From: Massospora cicadina
Lineage: Eukaryota; Entomophthoromycota; Entomophthoromycetes; Entomophthorales; Entomophthoraceae
Assembly: GCA_022478985.1 (NCBI GenBank)
Contig: JAKSZP010008013.1
Coordinates: 62,001 to 126,000, forward strand
Direction of reading: 5' to 3'
DNA length: 64,000 nt
Within the stretch, counting starts at the first letter, position 1, and every line of letters begins with the position of its first letter. Of this stretch, positions 10,578-21,304 are shown one piece after another. The notes beneath the pieces were generated by a model, which saw nothing but the letters and a program-made list of their open reading frames with translations, did no database searches and was not told the DNA's origin. Both the position numbers and the translations under genes were made by a program.

Positions 10578-11647
10578 CTCACATTATTATATATTACGCT
10601 CTGGACCATCCTTTCTGGACCTTAGTAGATGGCAAGCGCCATCTGATTCATTTGTTTCAAATTGGATCATTTAAAATGCCACTGCCCTTACATCACCTGT
10701 GCTGAGGCCCTCACGCTTGAATCCTCTCAAGATGACTCACATTGCTGATTAGGTTACTTCTTTAAAATGAGGTACCTTCCTCCACACTCTCCCTAAGGCG
10801 GTAGCTGCAACTGGGCTTGAATCACCCAATCAGGATCCCTGCCACCAAGCCTCTTCTCATAACCCAGCCAATCAGGGGTCAGACCGGACCTTAATTAATT
10901 CTAAAACCTCCATCATGCCACTCCCACCGCTCATTCTAATGCTGAAAAATTAATTTATCATCAACAAAATCCATGGGATCATTTGAAGGAAAATAATGAA
11001 TTGGGTAGTCCTGTCCCTAAATTGGTCAAAGCCCCAAGCTTCAAAGAGTACCTCGATGCCAAATATACAGCCCAATTCCCCCTCATCATTATTTTATTAA
11101 CCATGCTGCACCCAATTCCAAAGTGACTATTAATTGGCTGAAAAGGCAGTTGCCTCCCCTTAGTGTCAACCACTTTGACAAGACATAGAAACTCAGTTAC
11201 TGGACTGGCTAAGGGCCTGTCCCCACCTCCCGCTAGCCTCACGATGTTCAAAACCAGAAATGGGAATATCTCCACTACTAGTATGCTTACAACAGAGTAG
11301 TCATGATGTTGTATCGGTCTCAAGGTTTGGATTAAACACCTGTATCACCAACAAAAATGTTGAAATAATTGCTGACCTCCCCACAGCCTCATTAGGGCTG
11401 AGAAAGACCTTACTGCATAAATCTATAATTACCTCATAAAGAAGATTGCAATTCCAGACCCACTTTCCTATCTAAACTCTCACTTCCATGATCGCCCATG
11501 CTCATGCTCCCAGCTTTGTGCCACGGTTTTAACACCCCAGCTGAGCCCAGAAGGCCTCCAAATACTCATTCCCCTCTGCAATGGTCATATAGCAGTTTAC
11601 ACTTCTGACTTGGTTTAGTTTGTTTTTGCGTTGCTTTGAGTGGATCC
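10578..11647. other. Unassigned segment between E2 and ED
   Basis: About 1.07 kb with no similarity I can see to the surrounding elements. The longest frame is a 114-residue minus-strand one (10979-11323), unrecognised. A plus-strand run (about 10995-11090) reads like a short coding remnant (KLVKAPSFKEYLDAKY) but ends in stops. It could be host sequence or an older repeat. Confidence 0.4.
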
Positions 11648-12401
11648 TGTCGGACATTTACCTCATAGGCCTTAAAATAAGAATGATATGGGTAGAGATC
11701 AACCAAAATAGAGGAAATGCCCAAAATTTATAAGTCTGCGATAAGGAGGTAGTTGATTTTAATTATAATAATAAATTAGTCAGCTAAAAGACCCTGGTCA
11801 ATTCTCAATGGAACCCCACAAGTCAGGGTAACACAATTTTGACTCCTCTCCGGGCAAATAAATCAGTCACCAATAGTTGGATTACTCTGATCATAAAGTG
11901 GACTATGGTCATCCTTTGGACGGTGCTTCCCCAAACATATTCAGGTCCATTCCAGCACCTACGCAGGGACCGCCCCCTTTTAAAGGCATAGTGGAGGTCC
12001 CCCAAGGTGAAAAGATTTTATTGGAAGGGGATTGGCTGAAATACATCAAGTTATTACCTCATGGGTACGTTTTGGCCTATAGTGATTCCCCAACCATCAT
12101 TTCTTTAAAAAAATGTGAGTTTGTCAAGCCTCAATAGGCTAAAATCGCATATTACCAAATTCAGAAATTCCTAAGCCATACAATCATTGAGCCTCAACGT
12201 TTTAAATACCTTTATCAATTTATTAGATATATACTATTTTTTACCCCCATGCACCGCTCAATAAAAATAATAAAATTAAAACTTTTTTATATTTATTAAA
12301 TAAACTATCGTCATACAAGTGGTGTGAGAAGCCCTTCTATGATACTGTTAGATTAAAGTAAATAAACACCAGTGAGCCTTTTACTGACCTAAAATCCAAC
12401 G
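11648..12401 (+). repeat. ED 5' LTR
   Basis: 754 bp, starting TGTCGGACATTT and ending ATCCAACG. It matches the 3' LTR at 17575 over its length, with a CCTTTTAAAG/CCTTTTATAG promoter-like motif (about 11970) and AATAAA signals downstream. Confidence 0.85.
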
Positions 12402-12403
12402 AG

Positions 12404-12421
12404 TGGTGCTCGCTACAGGGG
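12404..12421 (+). promoter_or_regulatory. ED primer-binding site
   Basis: TGGTGCTCGCTACAGGGG, two bases after the LTR end. It differs by one base from the sites in E1 and EF. Confidence 0.75.
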
Positions 12422-12452
12422 AGCCTGTACAGCAGAAAATACCACTAAAAAG

Positions 12453-13700
12453 ATGGAAATAAACCCTCAGCTAGCCTCCATTAAACTCCAGCTAGCTAGT
12501 GCTCTGACTCACCTTAAACGGCTTTAGCAGCACTCACTACAATGGCCTAGCATAAGAAAACCCCTATGCGTGACAATTTTATACCTGGTGAGGGAAGTAT
12601 TGCCTCCTTCCTATAAGTGTATGAATCTACAATGGAAGGAGCCACTGATTAGCAAAAAAATTCAGTTCATTCTTCCTTGCTTAAATTGAATTTCACAAGA
12701 AAGAATAGTCCCCTCCATGGTCAACCACAGCACTTGGGCAGAGGTTACGCAAACGCTGCTTGATGAATTTGGTTCTAAGCAAAGTTTGCAGCGACAAAAA
12801 CAGGCTTTTATGTGCCTTCAATTGCAAGAGGGAGAATCAATCACCTCGTTTGTTGAGTGCTTTATTATAAAGATCAACCTTTGTTGCTTTCACAAATGCT
12901 ATCTCTTGAAGATGCAATTGCGGCTATCTTGGCTGGTTTAGCATCTCATCCCTCCTTGGCCATGCATCTCTCTTCTGTAAAGCACTCTTTCAAAATGGTA
13001 TGGGATATTAAGGAGGCTTTATTAGCGATTGCAGATATCTATGAGCTAGAACCTACGCAAGAAGCTATGAGCTAAGTGTCTATGCCAATCAAATTAGCAT
13101 CTACTACGACTATATCCCTTTGGAAACCTGCTCTCACGGAGTTGCCATCATCCACTGCTTCCTCTTCTCATAACTATATTCAGATGGTCATGGCGGTGAT
13201 GGGGCAGCTCTCCTTCGTCTTCAGTCCAAAAGACTAAGCTGGTGGAAGCCGCCACCCCTTTGCCTTGCTTGTTTTCTCCTCAGAGCGGTCTTTCCAAGTA
13301 AACCAAAAACTGGATCATAATCCCAAACCCCTTTCTCAGGTCCCAATTGCTCCCACTGACAATGGGTTAAATGATCAGGTCACAAAAGCTACACCTTTTG
13401 GTTCACAGAAGCACTTAGCCGCTGAACGACCCAAAGCTGTTGAAGTTAAAGCATCCACCTCCAAAGCGCTATCCTCTTCAACTTCTAATTCAGCTAACTC
13501 TAGTCTGAAACCTAGCTCTTTAAGTCAGTAAAAAACTCCTATTTTTGAAGGTTAAAACTCGAGCTACAATAATTCCAACACCTCCCCCAAAAGTTGATAA
13601 GGTGGAGGAACAATTTCAGGACCTATTATCCCATAAGGGAAGTCCTAAACCTACCTCACCTCCTAGGGGTTCTTAACCTTCATTCATAACCCCTATGATG
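12453..13700 (+). pseudogene. ED gag
   Basis: The Met at 12453 opens MEINPQLASIKLQLASALT, a helical N-terminus. After frame breaks come the FIPGEGSIASFL block (about 12575), then an intact piece (12717-12941) with STWAEVTQTLLDEFGSKQSLQRQKQAF and LQLQEGESITSFVE, typical of a retrotransposon gag capsid. After a frameshift it continues (12857-13075) with DAIAAILAGLASHPSLAMHL. The Ser/Pro-rich C-terminus (13265-13531) has no visible zinc knuckle and no collagen-like tract, unlike E1 and EB. Confidence 0.7.
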
Positions 13701-14017
13701 ACGAGTCTGAGGAGGGTGATGAAGCTGTTGGTCATTACGTTTTAGGTGCCCCGTGTGATGTGGTGATACCTGATCAATTAAACCTGGAGAGAGTGAATTG
13801 GGCTAAGATCCCTCGTCAAAGCTATCTGCGGCAGGTGATAAAAGGTCTTGGGATTATTGACACTGCCAGTGATGCTGACCAGCTCATTGCCACATGTCTA
13901 GATCTACCCAGTGCGTTCATACTCTGCAGACTATTCAGGAGAAATACCCTGAAACGGCAAAATGACTGCCTCCACTCTTCATATAAAGAAAGTTCTTGCT
14001 CTTCCCCCCTCCTTGTG

Positions 14018-14551
14018 TGGTGCTTTAACTAAAGTGGAGGTTGTCATTAATGGTGTGAGGGTTAAAGCTATCCTTGACACTGGGTCCCCGGTGCTGTTGT
14101 GTCATCCAAGCTTATTAAGAAAATTAAGCTGTCTCCTGACCTCAAATACGCTCAATAGTTTGGAATGGCGGGACCAAACAATACTCACGCCATTGGGGCG
14201 TACTCTTCTCTAACAATACGGTTTGGAAAGCTTCTCTTGGAAGCTCTGGCAGTGGCTTTGACCAATAATACCTATAATTTACTCATTGGAACCCAATTCT
14301 TACTCGAATATGAATGTGTTAACATGAAGCAGGGCTATCTATCCTTGATTAACTATGAGGTTTCATTGATTCTGACCAATGAAAAGATTAACAAAAAAGA
14401 TCATGCTTGCACCGTTGAGTTTCCCTCTTACGCCTTAACATTACATAACACCACGCCAGGACGGCATACAAAAATGTTGCCTCCATCAGTTTACACCCTT
14501 GAGGGTATCCCGTCATATGCTTCAGAAGAGGTTGTAATTAAAAGCGGGTGA
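14018..14551 (+). pseudogene. ED protease
   Basis: Aspartic protease of the retropepsin type. KVEVVINGVRVKAILDTGSP holds the intact D-T-G-S active site (codons at 14075-14086). After a frame change, NNTYNLLIGTQFL (about 14260) corresponds to the conserved second half (LLG-type motif). It would process Gag-Pol. The frame is shifted within the domain. Confidence 0.75.
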
Positions 14552-14816
14552 ACAAAGGGTGGTTGATACTAAGATTACCTTACAAATCCTCATAACTTCT
14601 TACTGCACTTAATTAGCATTGATATAGTTAAACATTTGGAGCCCAGAGTTTTGCCAGGTGTACTTGACCGTGCCTATCAACGACCCATCAACTTTTCTAC
14701 TAGGAAAACTTACTAAGAAGGATATAATTGTAAAAAAGCATCAAGAGATTGGAAGGGGTATGTTGTTTCCCCTTGAGTAAGTAAAACAAGTTCACTGTAT
14801 TGGATCTATTGCGGAA

Positions 14817-15660
14817 ATGGGGCTACCCGCCGACCAATCCTTATTTACTCTACCCTCTGTTCAAATCTCTGATGAACTAACCCCAACTGAGCTGGATAAA
14901 GTACACACCTTACTAGAATTCTATAGCGACATCTTCTCTACCTCTGAAACTAACTATGGACACATGAAGGGTTGTACTCATACCATTGACATTGGTGATG
15001 CTCAGTCCATCTGCTCCAAACCCTACTGCAAATCCAAAGTTGAGGAGCTACAGATGCGGACGGAGCTCAAACAGCTGTTGGACTCTGGGTCGTTGGTAAC
15101 TTCCCAAAGCCCTTGGATATCCCCTCTCCTATTGATAAAGAAGAAAAATGGAGGTCATTGGGTAGTGATGGACTACTGTAAGCTGAATACCTTGCCAATA
15201 AGGACAGCTACCCTATCCCCCGCATTGATGACGCTCTGGATTAACTCTCTGGGTCTAAATACTTCTCTGCCATGGATTTGGCTAGCGGGTATTGGCAGAT
15301 GGATCTTTCTCTACAGGATCAGAAGAAGTGCGCCCTTATCTTCAGCAAGGGTTTGTTCCAACCCACTCAGTTACCGCAGGAGCTGTGCAATGCGCCTGCT
15401 ACTTTTCAGCGGGCAATGGATCATACTCTCCATGAATTTAAGCTGAGCTGTGTGATCGTCTACCTTGAAGACATCTCAGTCTTTTTTTTAGTACTAGATG
15501 GTCCCATTGAAGACATCTCAGTCTTCTCCAAAGTATTCAGCGATCATCTCACGCACCTAAAGGAGGTTTAACGTTTGCAGAACTCTAACATAAAGCTGAA
15601 GCCCTCTAAATGTACTTTTTCCAAAAAATTTGGATTTCCTCAGGCGCTCCATATCTTAAG
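14817..15660 (+). pseudogene. ED reverse transcriptase
   Basis: A long open stretch (14817-15446) has the pre-RT linker, a TIDIGDAQSI block, LKQLLDSGSLVTSQSPWISPL and LIKKKNGGHWVVMDYCKLN. In the next frame (15272-15571) are AMDLASGYWQMDL, NAPATFQRAMD and the catalytic motif VYLEDISVF, with Glu in place of the first Asp of YxDD. Insertion M1 directly follows this motif and duplicates its codons. The Ty3 identity is clear; the copy is dead. Confidence 0.8.
15465..15525 (-). mobile_element. M1: ultra-short A-tailed insertion in ED reverse transcriptase
   Basis: Insert 15484-15506 (23 bp). On the minus strand it reads TGGGACCATCTAGTACT plus six A. It is flanked by perfect 19-bp direct repeats TTGAAGACATCTCAGTCTT (15465-15483 and 15507-15525). 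Read in the A-tail direction the duplication begins AAGACTG. The frame of the conserved motif before it (VYLEDIS) is repeated after it, which shows the duplication arose by insertion. Confidence 0.85.
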
Positions 15661-15839
15661 ATGAGATACAACCTCTGCAAGATAAAGTAGAAGCAATATC
15701 TAAGATGCCTGCTCCCAAAACCCTTCGTAACATCCAGGTATTCTTGGGCATGATGAGCTATTTCTCATTAATTCATTCTCAAGTTCGCCCAGATTAGTGA
15801 GCCCCTTGTTTTCTCTTGGCCATGAACACCACCTTCTAT

Positions 15840-16320
15840 CGTGGCGCAGAACAACAGGTCGCCTTCGAGATTCTGAAGGCCTTATTGAAAAAAGGCCCAT
15901 ACTACGTCACCCTGACTATGGCAAGCCTTTAATGTTGTTTATGGATGCCTCTGTTTACGCTGTTGGCGCTATCTTGGCCCAGATGGATGAAAATGAAATT
16001 GATAATCCCTTATCTTACTTCAGCAAGATGCTCACAAAAGTTGAGCGCAACTATAGCGTCACTAAAAAAAGTGCCTTGCTGTTTTAATTGCATTCAAATA
16101 CTATCTCCCTTTTCTTTATTGAACATCTCTCAAAGTAATAACTGACCACGCCTCATTGAAGTGGTTACAGAATATGAAAGATCCCAGGGAGAGGTTATCT
16201 CTCTGGGCTCTTAAGCTTCAGCATTATGATATGACCATTGAGCACCGAGCTGGGATGCGCCATATGAATGTTGAAGGGTTAACGCGGCTGCCTGTCCTTC
16301 ACCTAGACAATAGCGAAGCT
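15840..16320 (+). pseudogene. ED RNase H
   Basis: A piece at 15797-16087 contains LMLFMDASVYAVGAILAQ and PLSYFSKMLTKVERNYSVTKK, the standard Ty3 RNase H start with the DAS motif. After a frame break, SLKWLQNMKDPRERLSLWAL and YDMTIEHRAGMRHMNVEGLTR complete the domain (16156-16320). Confidence 0.8.
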
Positions 16321-16379
16321 GAGCGGTTTCATGACCTCCTAATGACTCCTGAAGCATGGGCTGATGAAGATGAACCAGT

Positions 16380-17560
16380 AAAGAAGATGATCGCTCATCA
16401 CTCCCACAACACAAAAGTAGAGAATGGGAAAGTATATAAGAAAGTAGGTGTAAATTGGTTGCCCTATCTCCGGCCATATGAGTGAGTCCCTGTCATCTTA
16501 GAGTCTCAAACTATCATGGGCATGGCAGAGTATGCAAGACCTACGAGTGGATAAATGAGTGGTACTACTGGGAGGGCATCATGGAAACCATAACTGACGT
16601 TTTGGATGCATTCCTGACCTATAAAAAATAAACCAGCTTCAAGACCCGATATCAATATCAACCTACAATGCCCCACCAACCCTTCCACACCATAAGTTTG
16701 GGCGTCGTAGGTCCTCTACCTCAAACTACCTGTGGAAACCGCTATATTTTGATTGGTATTGATCATTTCTTAAATGGGTTGAAGCTTTTGTTTTTCCTGA
16801 TCAGATTGCTAAAGCTATAGCCACCTTTTACACCAGTACATCTTTACCTGGCATGGGTGTTCCCAGGTCCTCTTACGTGACAAGGGGAAAAACTTTAAAG
16901 CCCAAGTGGTAAAGCTCCTTGCCACTTCTATGGGAGCTCAACAACTCTTCTCAGCCCCATATAACCCATCCACAAATGGTGCAGTAGAAAGAGTTAACGG
17001 GACCCTAGTCTCAATACTCCACAAAATGGCCACTTCAGACTCTCTTCACTGGGATCTCTATTTGCCCAGTGCATTCATGGCCTACCATATTAGATACCAT
17101 AGCATCCTCAAGATGTCCCCTTTCTGTGTGTTATATGGATGAGAACCTGGGGTGCCAGAATTATTAACCAAGGATATTTTCTCTGATGGGACTATTTCTG
17201 AACAAGCCATGAAAAATTGGCCCAACACATAATCTAATTACAATCTGAGGTCATGACTAAATTAGCTAAGACTGTTACCAAAGAAGGGCAAGCCATAGGG
17301 ACCATCTAGTACTAAAAAAAAAGAAGGGCAAGCCATTTATTAACTCAGGGGCCCTCTTTCCTTCATTCCAAGTATCCAACTTTACACTATTTTACCGTAA
17401 CTGAATTACTCCAAGAAGTGAAAAGCTTGGCTATAACTGGGAAGGGCCATTCTCAGTTACCTAAAAGTGGTGGGATGAGTATTCCATAAAATCCCTCTCC
17501 TTTAGACTCACCATCATTTGAGTTCATGGCCACTTCCTTTGGCCCTGTTTTCCTCCCAAC
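16380..17560 (+). pseudogene. ED integrase
   Basis: A degenerate zinc-binding region (about 16390-16640) is followed by the core. GVVGPLPQTTCGNRYILIGID (about 16694) retains the first Asp. An open stretch (16906-17142) contains SAPYNPSTNGAVERVNGTL with the catalytic Glu, then PSAFMAYHIRYHS and MSPFCVLYG. The C-terminal part contains insertion M2. EB integrase (42584-43123) is the closest relative in the window. Confidence 0.75.
17280..17336 (+). mobile_element. M2: ultra-short A-tailed insertion in ED integrase
   Basis: Insert 17297-17319 (23 bp): AGGGACCATCTAGTACT plus six A. Perfect 17-bp direct repeats AAAGAAGGGCAAGCCAT lie at 17280-17296 and 17320-17336. Same core and same length as M1, opposite orientation, unrelated target. 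Confidence 0.88.
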
Positions 17561-17574
17561 ATTTGAGGGGGTAA

Positions 17575-18329
17575 TGTTGGACATTTGACTCCTAGGCCTC
17601 AGAATAAGAATGATGTGGGTAGAACTCTGCTGAATAGGAGGAAATGTCAGACATTTTTGAGTCTGAAATAAGGAGGAAATTGATTTTAATTATAATAATG
17701 AATTAGTCAGCCAAAAAGACCCTGGCCAATTATTGGTTGATTCTCACAAATTGGGGTAACATGATTTTGACTTATACTGCCAAATAAATCAGTCACCAAT
17801 GGGTAGATTACTCTGATGATAAAGTGTACTATGGGCATCCTTTGGACGGTGCTTCCCCAACCATGTTCAGGTCCATTCCAGCACCTACGCGGGGACTGCT
17901 TCCTTTTATAGGCATGGTGGAGGTCCCCCAAGGTGAAAAGATTTTCTCAGATGGGGATTGGCTGAAAACATCAAGTTATTACCTCATGGGTACGTTTTGG
18001 CCAATAGTGATTCCCCAACCATTATTTCTCTAAAGAGATGTGAGTTTTTCAAGCCTCAATAGGCTAAAATCACATATTACCAAATTCAGAAATTTCCCAA
18101 AGCCATAAAAAGTTGAGCCTCGACGTTTTAAATACCTTTATTGATTTATTAGATATATAATCTCTTTTACTTTAAGCGGCGCTCAATAAAAACTATTAAA
18201 TTAAAACTTTTTTATATTTATCTATTTCAATTGTTTTCATACAAGTGGTGTGAGAAGCCCCTCCTCTGATTTTGTTGGATTAGAGGTAAATAAGCACCAG
18301 CGAGCCTTTTACCAACCCAAAATCCAACA
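17575..18329 (+). repeat. ED 3' LTR
   Basis: 755 bp, TGTTGGACATTT to AAATCCAACA, preceded by the polypurine tract TTTGAGGGGGTAA. It aligns with 11648-12401 and with the solo LTR at 8172. Confidence 0.85.
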
Positions 18330-18478
18330 GTCCATTTTTATCATTTTGTTTCTTTATTTATTTATTAATTAATTAATTAATTATTTTTTAATTTATTTTT
18401 TTGGCTTTGCATTTTAAGCTTTGGTACTGTCTATCCCCTGGTTGCCATACTCCAAATAAATTTAATATGAAACATAGA
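18330..18478 (+). mobile_element. 5'-truncated LINE tail with TTTA/TTAA simple repeat
   Basis: TACTGTCTATCCCCTGGTTG followed by CCAAATAAATTTAATATG (about 18425-18475) matches the 3' tails of LINE A1, A2 and B1. Upstream (18345-18405) is a T/A-rich run of TTTA and TTAA units. No coding part remains and I see no clear target duplication. Confidence 0.6.
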
Positions 18479-18498
18479 GTTAGTTCATTCTCCATTAG

Positions 18499-18550
18499 AA
18501 TACACTGTGGGCAGTACCATCTAGTACTAAAAAAAATACACTGTGGGCAG
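18499..18550 (+). mobile_element. M3: ultra-short A-tailed insertion
   Basis: Insert 18515-18534 (20 bp): TACCATCTAGTACT plus six A, lacking the leading GGG. Perfect 16-bp direct repeats AATACACTGTGGGCAG lie at 18499-18514 and 18535-18550. Confidence 0.85.
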
Positions 18551-18593
18551 CCATTTTTTAAGTACTAGATGGTCCCCTATGGGCAGCCATTTT
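18541..18593 (-). mobile_element. M4: ultra-short insertion next to M3
   Basis: Insert 18558-18576 (19 bp). On the minus strand it reads GGGACCATCTAGTACTTAA, so the tail is TAA rather than six A. Direct repeats are CTGTGGGCAGCCATTTT (18541-18557) and CTATGGGCAGCCATTTT (18577-18593), 16 of 17 identical. Its duplicated target includes the last ten bases of the M3 right-hand repeat. Confidence 0.8.
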
Positions 18594-18599
18594 CAATAA

Positions 18600-20940
18600 A
18601 CCTTTTTTAAAATTAAACTTAGCTTTCATAATAGCGCTCAGGTCTTTAAATGCTTTGATCTCCACTTATATAGTGAGGTGTTCAATGGCCAAGTTTATCT
18701 ACCTAGATTTCTAACAACTTTTAGGCAATGGACCTGCAATGTAATTAAGATGATGTGCAGGAATTTAGGTTTATCCAATTAATAGGAAGTGACCTTCCAT
18801 TAGGGAGAATCAGCTTAACACTTTTTAAGCTAAGCATTTTATGATATCAAAAAGCATCAAGCCCAATAGTATTGCGCTTTAAATATTCAAGTGTTTTTAT
18901 ATCTCCCATGCTTCATCACCTTATAGACTGCAAGAATTAAACCACTCCGCCCAGTGGCCAAGAAAACACAACATAGTGTTCATAAATAACTTTAAAGTCT
19001 CTTTTTTCAATAAGAGTAATTTGTCTCAGCTTTTTCACCTTGCGTTGACCTCTTTGGGATCATTATCATATTTCTGATTTAACATTATAGCAAACAATTC
19101 ATCTGTTGGATCAGCCAGTAAGGCTATGATAGGCAACTGGGAAAGTCTGTCCACGTTTTACTGCTTAAGTCTGAGCCAGCGTTGAATTTCAAAGTCGTTG
19201 GCTTGAAAGATAAAGCCCTGTGAGAAGCATCCTTCAGGTTCCTTAAGATTTTATAATTAGCACAGAGGCATAGTCAGTTACCATGGCAAAATGTACGCTA
19301 TAGGTGCAAACAAAAAACTGGTTATATGCATAAATGAAGGCTAGACATTCCTTTTTTGTAACGGTATAATTCTGTTTGAGTATATCTAGCATCCAGATCT
19401 ACTAAGCAATGATACGTTCTACTACCTCAGAATTAAACTGTGATAACACCACCTCTAGGATGATGAGGGATGCGTCCATCTGAATAATTAATGGCTTATT
19501 AAAGTTGAGGTACTAAAGTATTGGTGTTTGGGTGAGGCACAGCCTTGGCTTGTCAAAGGCCAACTGGTAGTTCTTCGTCCATTCAAATTGTACCTCATTC
19601 TTGAAAAGGTGAAATAAAATTTCACCTATTTTGCTGAAATTTTCTATGAACCATTGTTAATAACTTATCATCCCAAGGAACACTTGGATGTAATACTTAT
19701 TGCTTGGCCATGTCATCCGTTTGTTGGCTTCAATATTTACCAGCTTGGGCTGTAGGCTCTGTATATCAACATGAACCTTAATATTTGAGTTTGCTCCCAA
19801 AAAGAAGTTACACTTATGCTCTATTTTAAAATCAGCCTTAGTGAGCCAGCGGAATACTTCCAAGTGCCTTAGGTGTTTGTTAAACATTCTAAAAAAACGT
19901 TTATATCTTCTGTATATACTATGCACATGAAAGGTTAATTCATCCATTGTTATGTCCATAGCCCGTTGGAAGGTCATAGAGATGGTGCACAGCCCTTGTG
20001 GCATCTGAGTGGGTTAATGAGACTCTGGGCGGTTTATAATCACACTACTTCTCTACTCCTCATTATGATTCTCAATCTACCAATAACCAGAAGTTAATGT
20101 AATGGCAAAGAGATATTGAACGCCACCCAATAATTCTAGCTCATCATTGATTTGCAGTAAAGGATAAGAATCCTTTTTGACAATTTCGTTAAATTTTGTT
20201 AATATATTACCACACAGTTAGAACTGTCATTCTTTTTAATAATAAACACTTGGAGGCCCATGGAATCTTGGGGAGAACCAACATACCATGTTGTACTAGC
20301 TGGTTAATTTCTACATTCATTACTTCATCCGTCACTTTTGAGTGCTAAATAGGACAAAGGCAAATGGGAGGATGAATTCCAGTATTGATTGGATGTAACA
20401 CATTGTGTGCACAACTCAAGTTAAAATCATATTTTGTAAAAAGAACACTATTATTGTTGAAAAGGGCCAAAGCTTGGTCTTTCCCCTCTGTTAACTTCAA
20501 TAGGCTTTCTTGAGGTAACAAAGAGCAAAGTAATTGATCAGTATTGTCAGGCAGGTCTAGTTCCTCAAGGGTACTAAAATCTTAAATATTCTCTACTTCA
20601 TCAACTGGTAAAATATGTAAAAAAAGCAACAATTTGGCATCACTTTATTATAAATAGGGTTAGAATATAAGTTGGCTAACAATACTTGAGTTTTGCCATA
20701 GTCAGGAAGAATAATCCCTGTAATGGTGACAGGCTCAAAATTAGAGCAACAAAAATGACACAAATATTTTTATGTATAACCCTTAGGGAATTTCCAGGTT
20801 AATTTTAGTCCCCATAATAAGTTAGTGGCCCACTGGAATAGTTAAATTACAATTACCTCGCAGTAAAATGCCCTTGTATTTCATAACTTTAGTAGGCAAT
20901 CGCCAAATGTGGCCACAAATGTATAGAAACCTTATTGTCA
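18600..20940 (-). mobile_element. E4: Ty3 pol fragment (minus strand)
   Basis: On the minus strand a pre-RT linker (about 20560-20340) holds HPINTGIHPPI and VNVEINQLVQHGMLV-type sequence. The reverse transcriptase (20004-19657) is badly decayed, with ATRAVHH-like residues where the ATFQR motif should be and no recognisable YxDD. RNase H follows, with PLIIQMDASLIILEVVLSQ (about 19480) and NYTVTKKECLAF (about 19360). Downstream integrase is not recognisable. A protease-like region may lie at 20700-20900. LTRs were not identified and the element is probably truncated on both sides. Confidence 0.65.
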
Positions 20941-21299
20941 ATATATACTTATATATGAAATTAACACCTATTTTTAAGTCTCAGAATCCTCAAAAATTCT
21001 GATTATAATACAGTGGAAGGTGATGGTCAAGTATTTATAGGGTATATACTTCAAAATAAGCCTTATCCCCTGATTCCTCATAAAAGAGGTGCCTACAAGA
21101 AAGCTATTAACTTGACTTTGTAACACAATAGATGTAGAAATATCACTAGTGAATCAGACTTTAGTGGTAGTGCATTATCGCTCCCTGCGAGGTAATCATT
21201 TTGAGGCTCCGCAGTATCAAAATAAACTTTGCAATAACTGATATACAGCACCAGACCACGTTTAATTACTAATATAGTGAACACAATATCTATTGGTGA
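20941..21299. other. Unassigned AT-rich segment left of E3
   Basis: No recognised motif. A 63-residue minus-strand frame (21093-21284) resembles nothing I know. Before E3 inserted, this was contiguous with the sequence starting at 30663. It could be an LTR of E4 or host DNA. Confidence 0.4.
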
Positions 21300-21304
21300 C
21301 CCAC

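Larger units (their letters stand above)
11648..18329 (+). mobile_element. ED: Ty3-type element of family D, both LTRs present
   Basis: Complete layout on the plus strand: 5' LTR 11648-12401, primer-binding site 12404-12421, gag from 12453, protease 14018-14551, reverse transcriptase 14817-15660, RNase H to 16320, integrase to about 17560, polypurine tract (TTTGAGGGGGTAA) and 3' LTR 17575-18329. LTR termini form the inverted repeat TGTTGGA / TCCAACA. Flanks (GATCC and GTCCA) are not a convincing duplication. Frames are broken throughout and two ultra-short insertions (15484, 17297) have landed in pol. Confidence 0.85.

Noticed and set aside
11643..18334. Target duplication of ED (GATCC and GTCCA)
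   Set aside because: The flanks do not match without assuming a deletion, so I do not count it as a duplication.
18345..18405. TTTA/TTAA tandem run as a regulatory or satellite element
   Set aside because: A simple low-complexity run next to a truncated LINE tail is enough to explain it.
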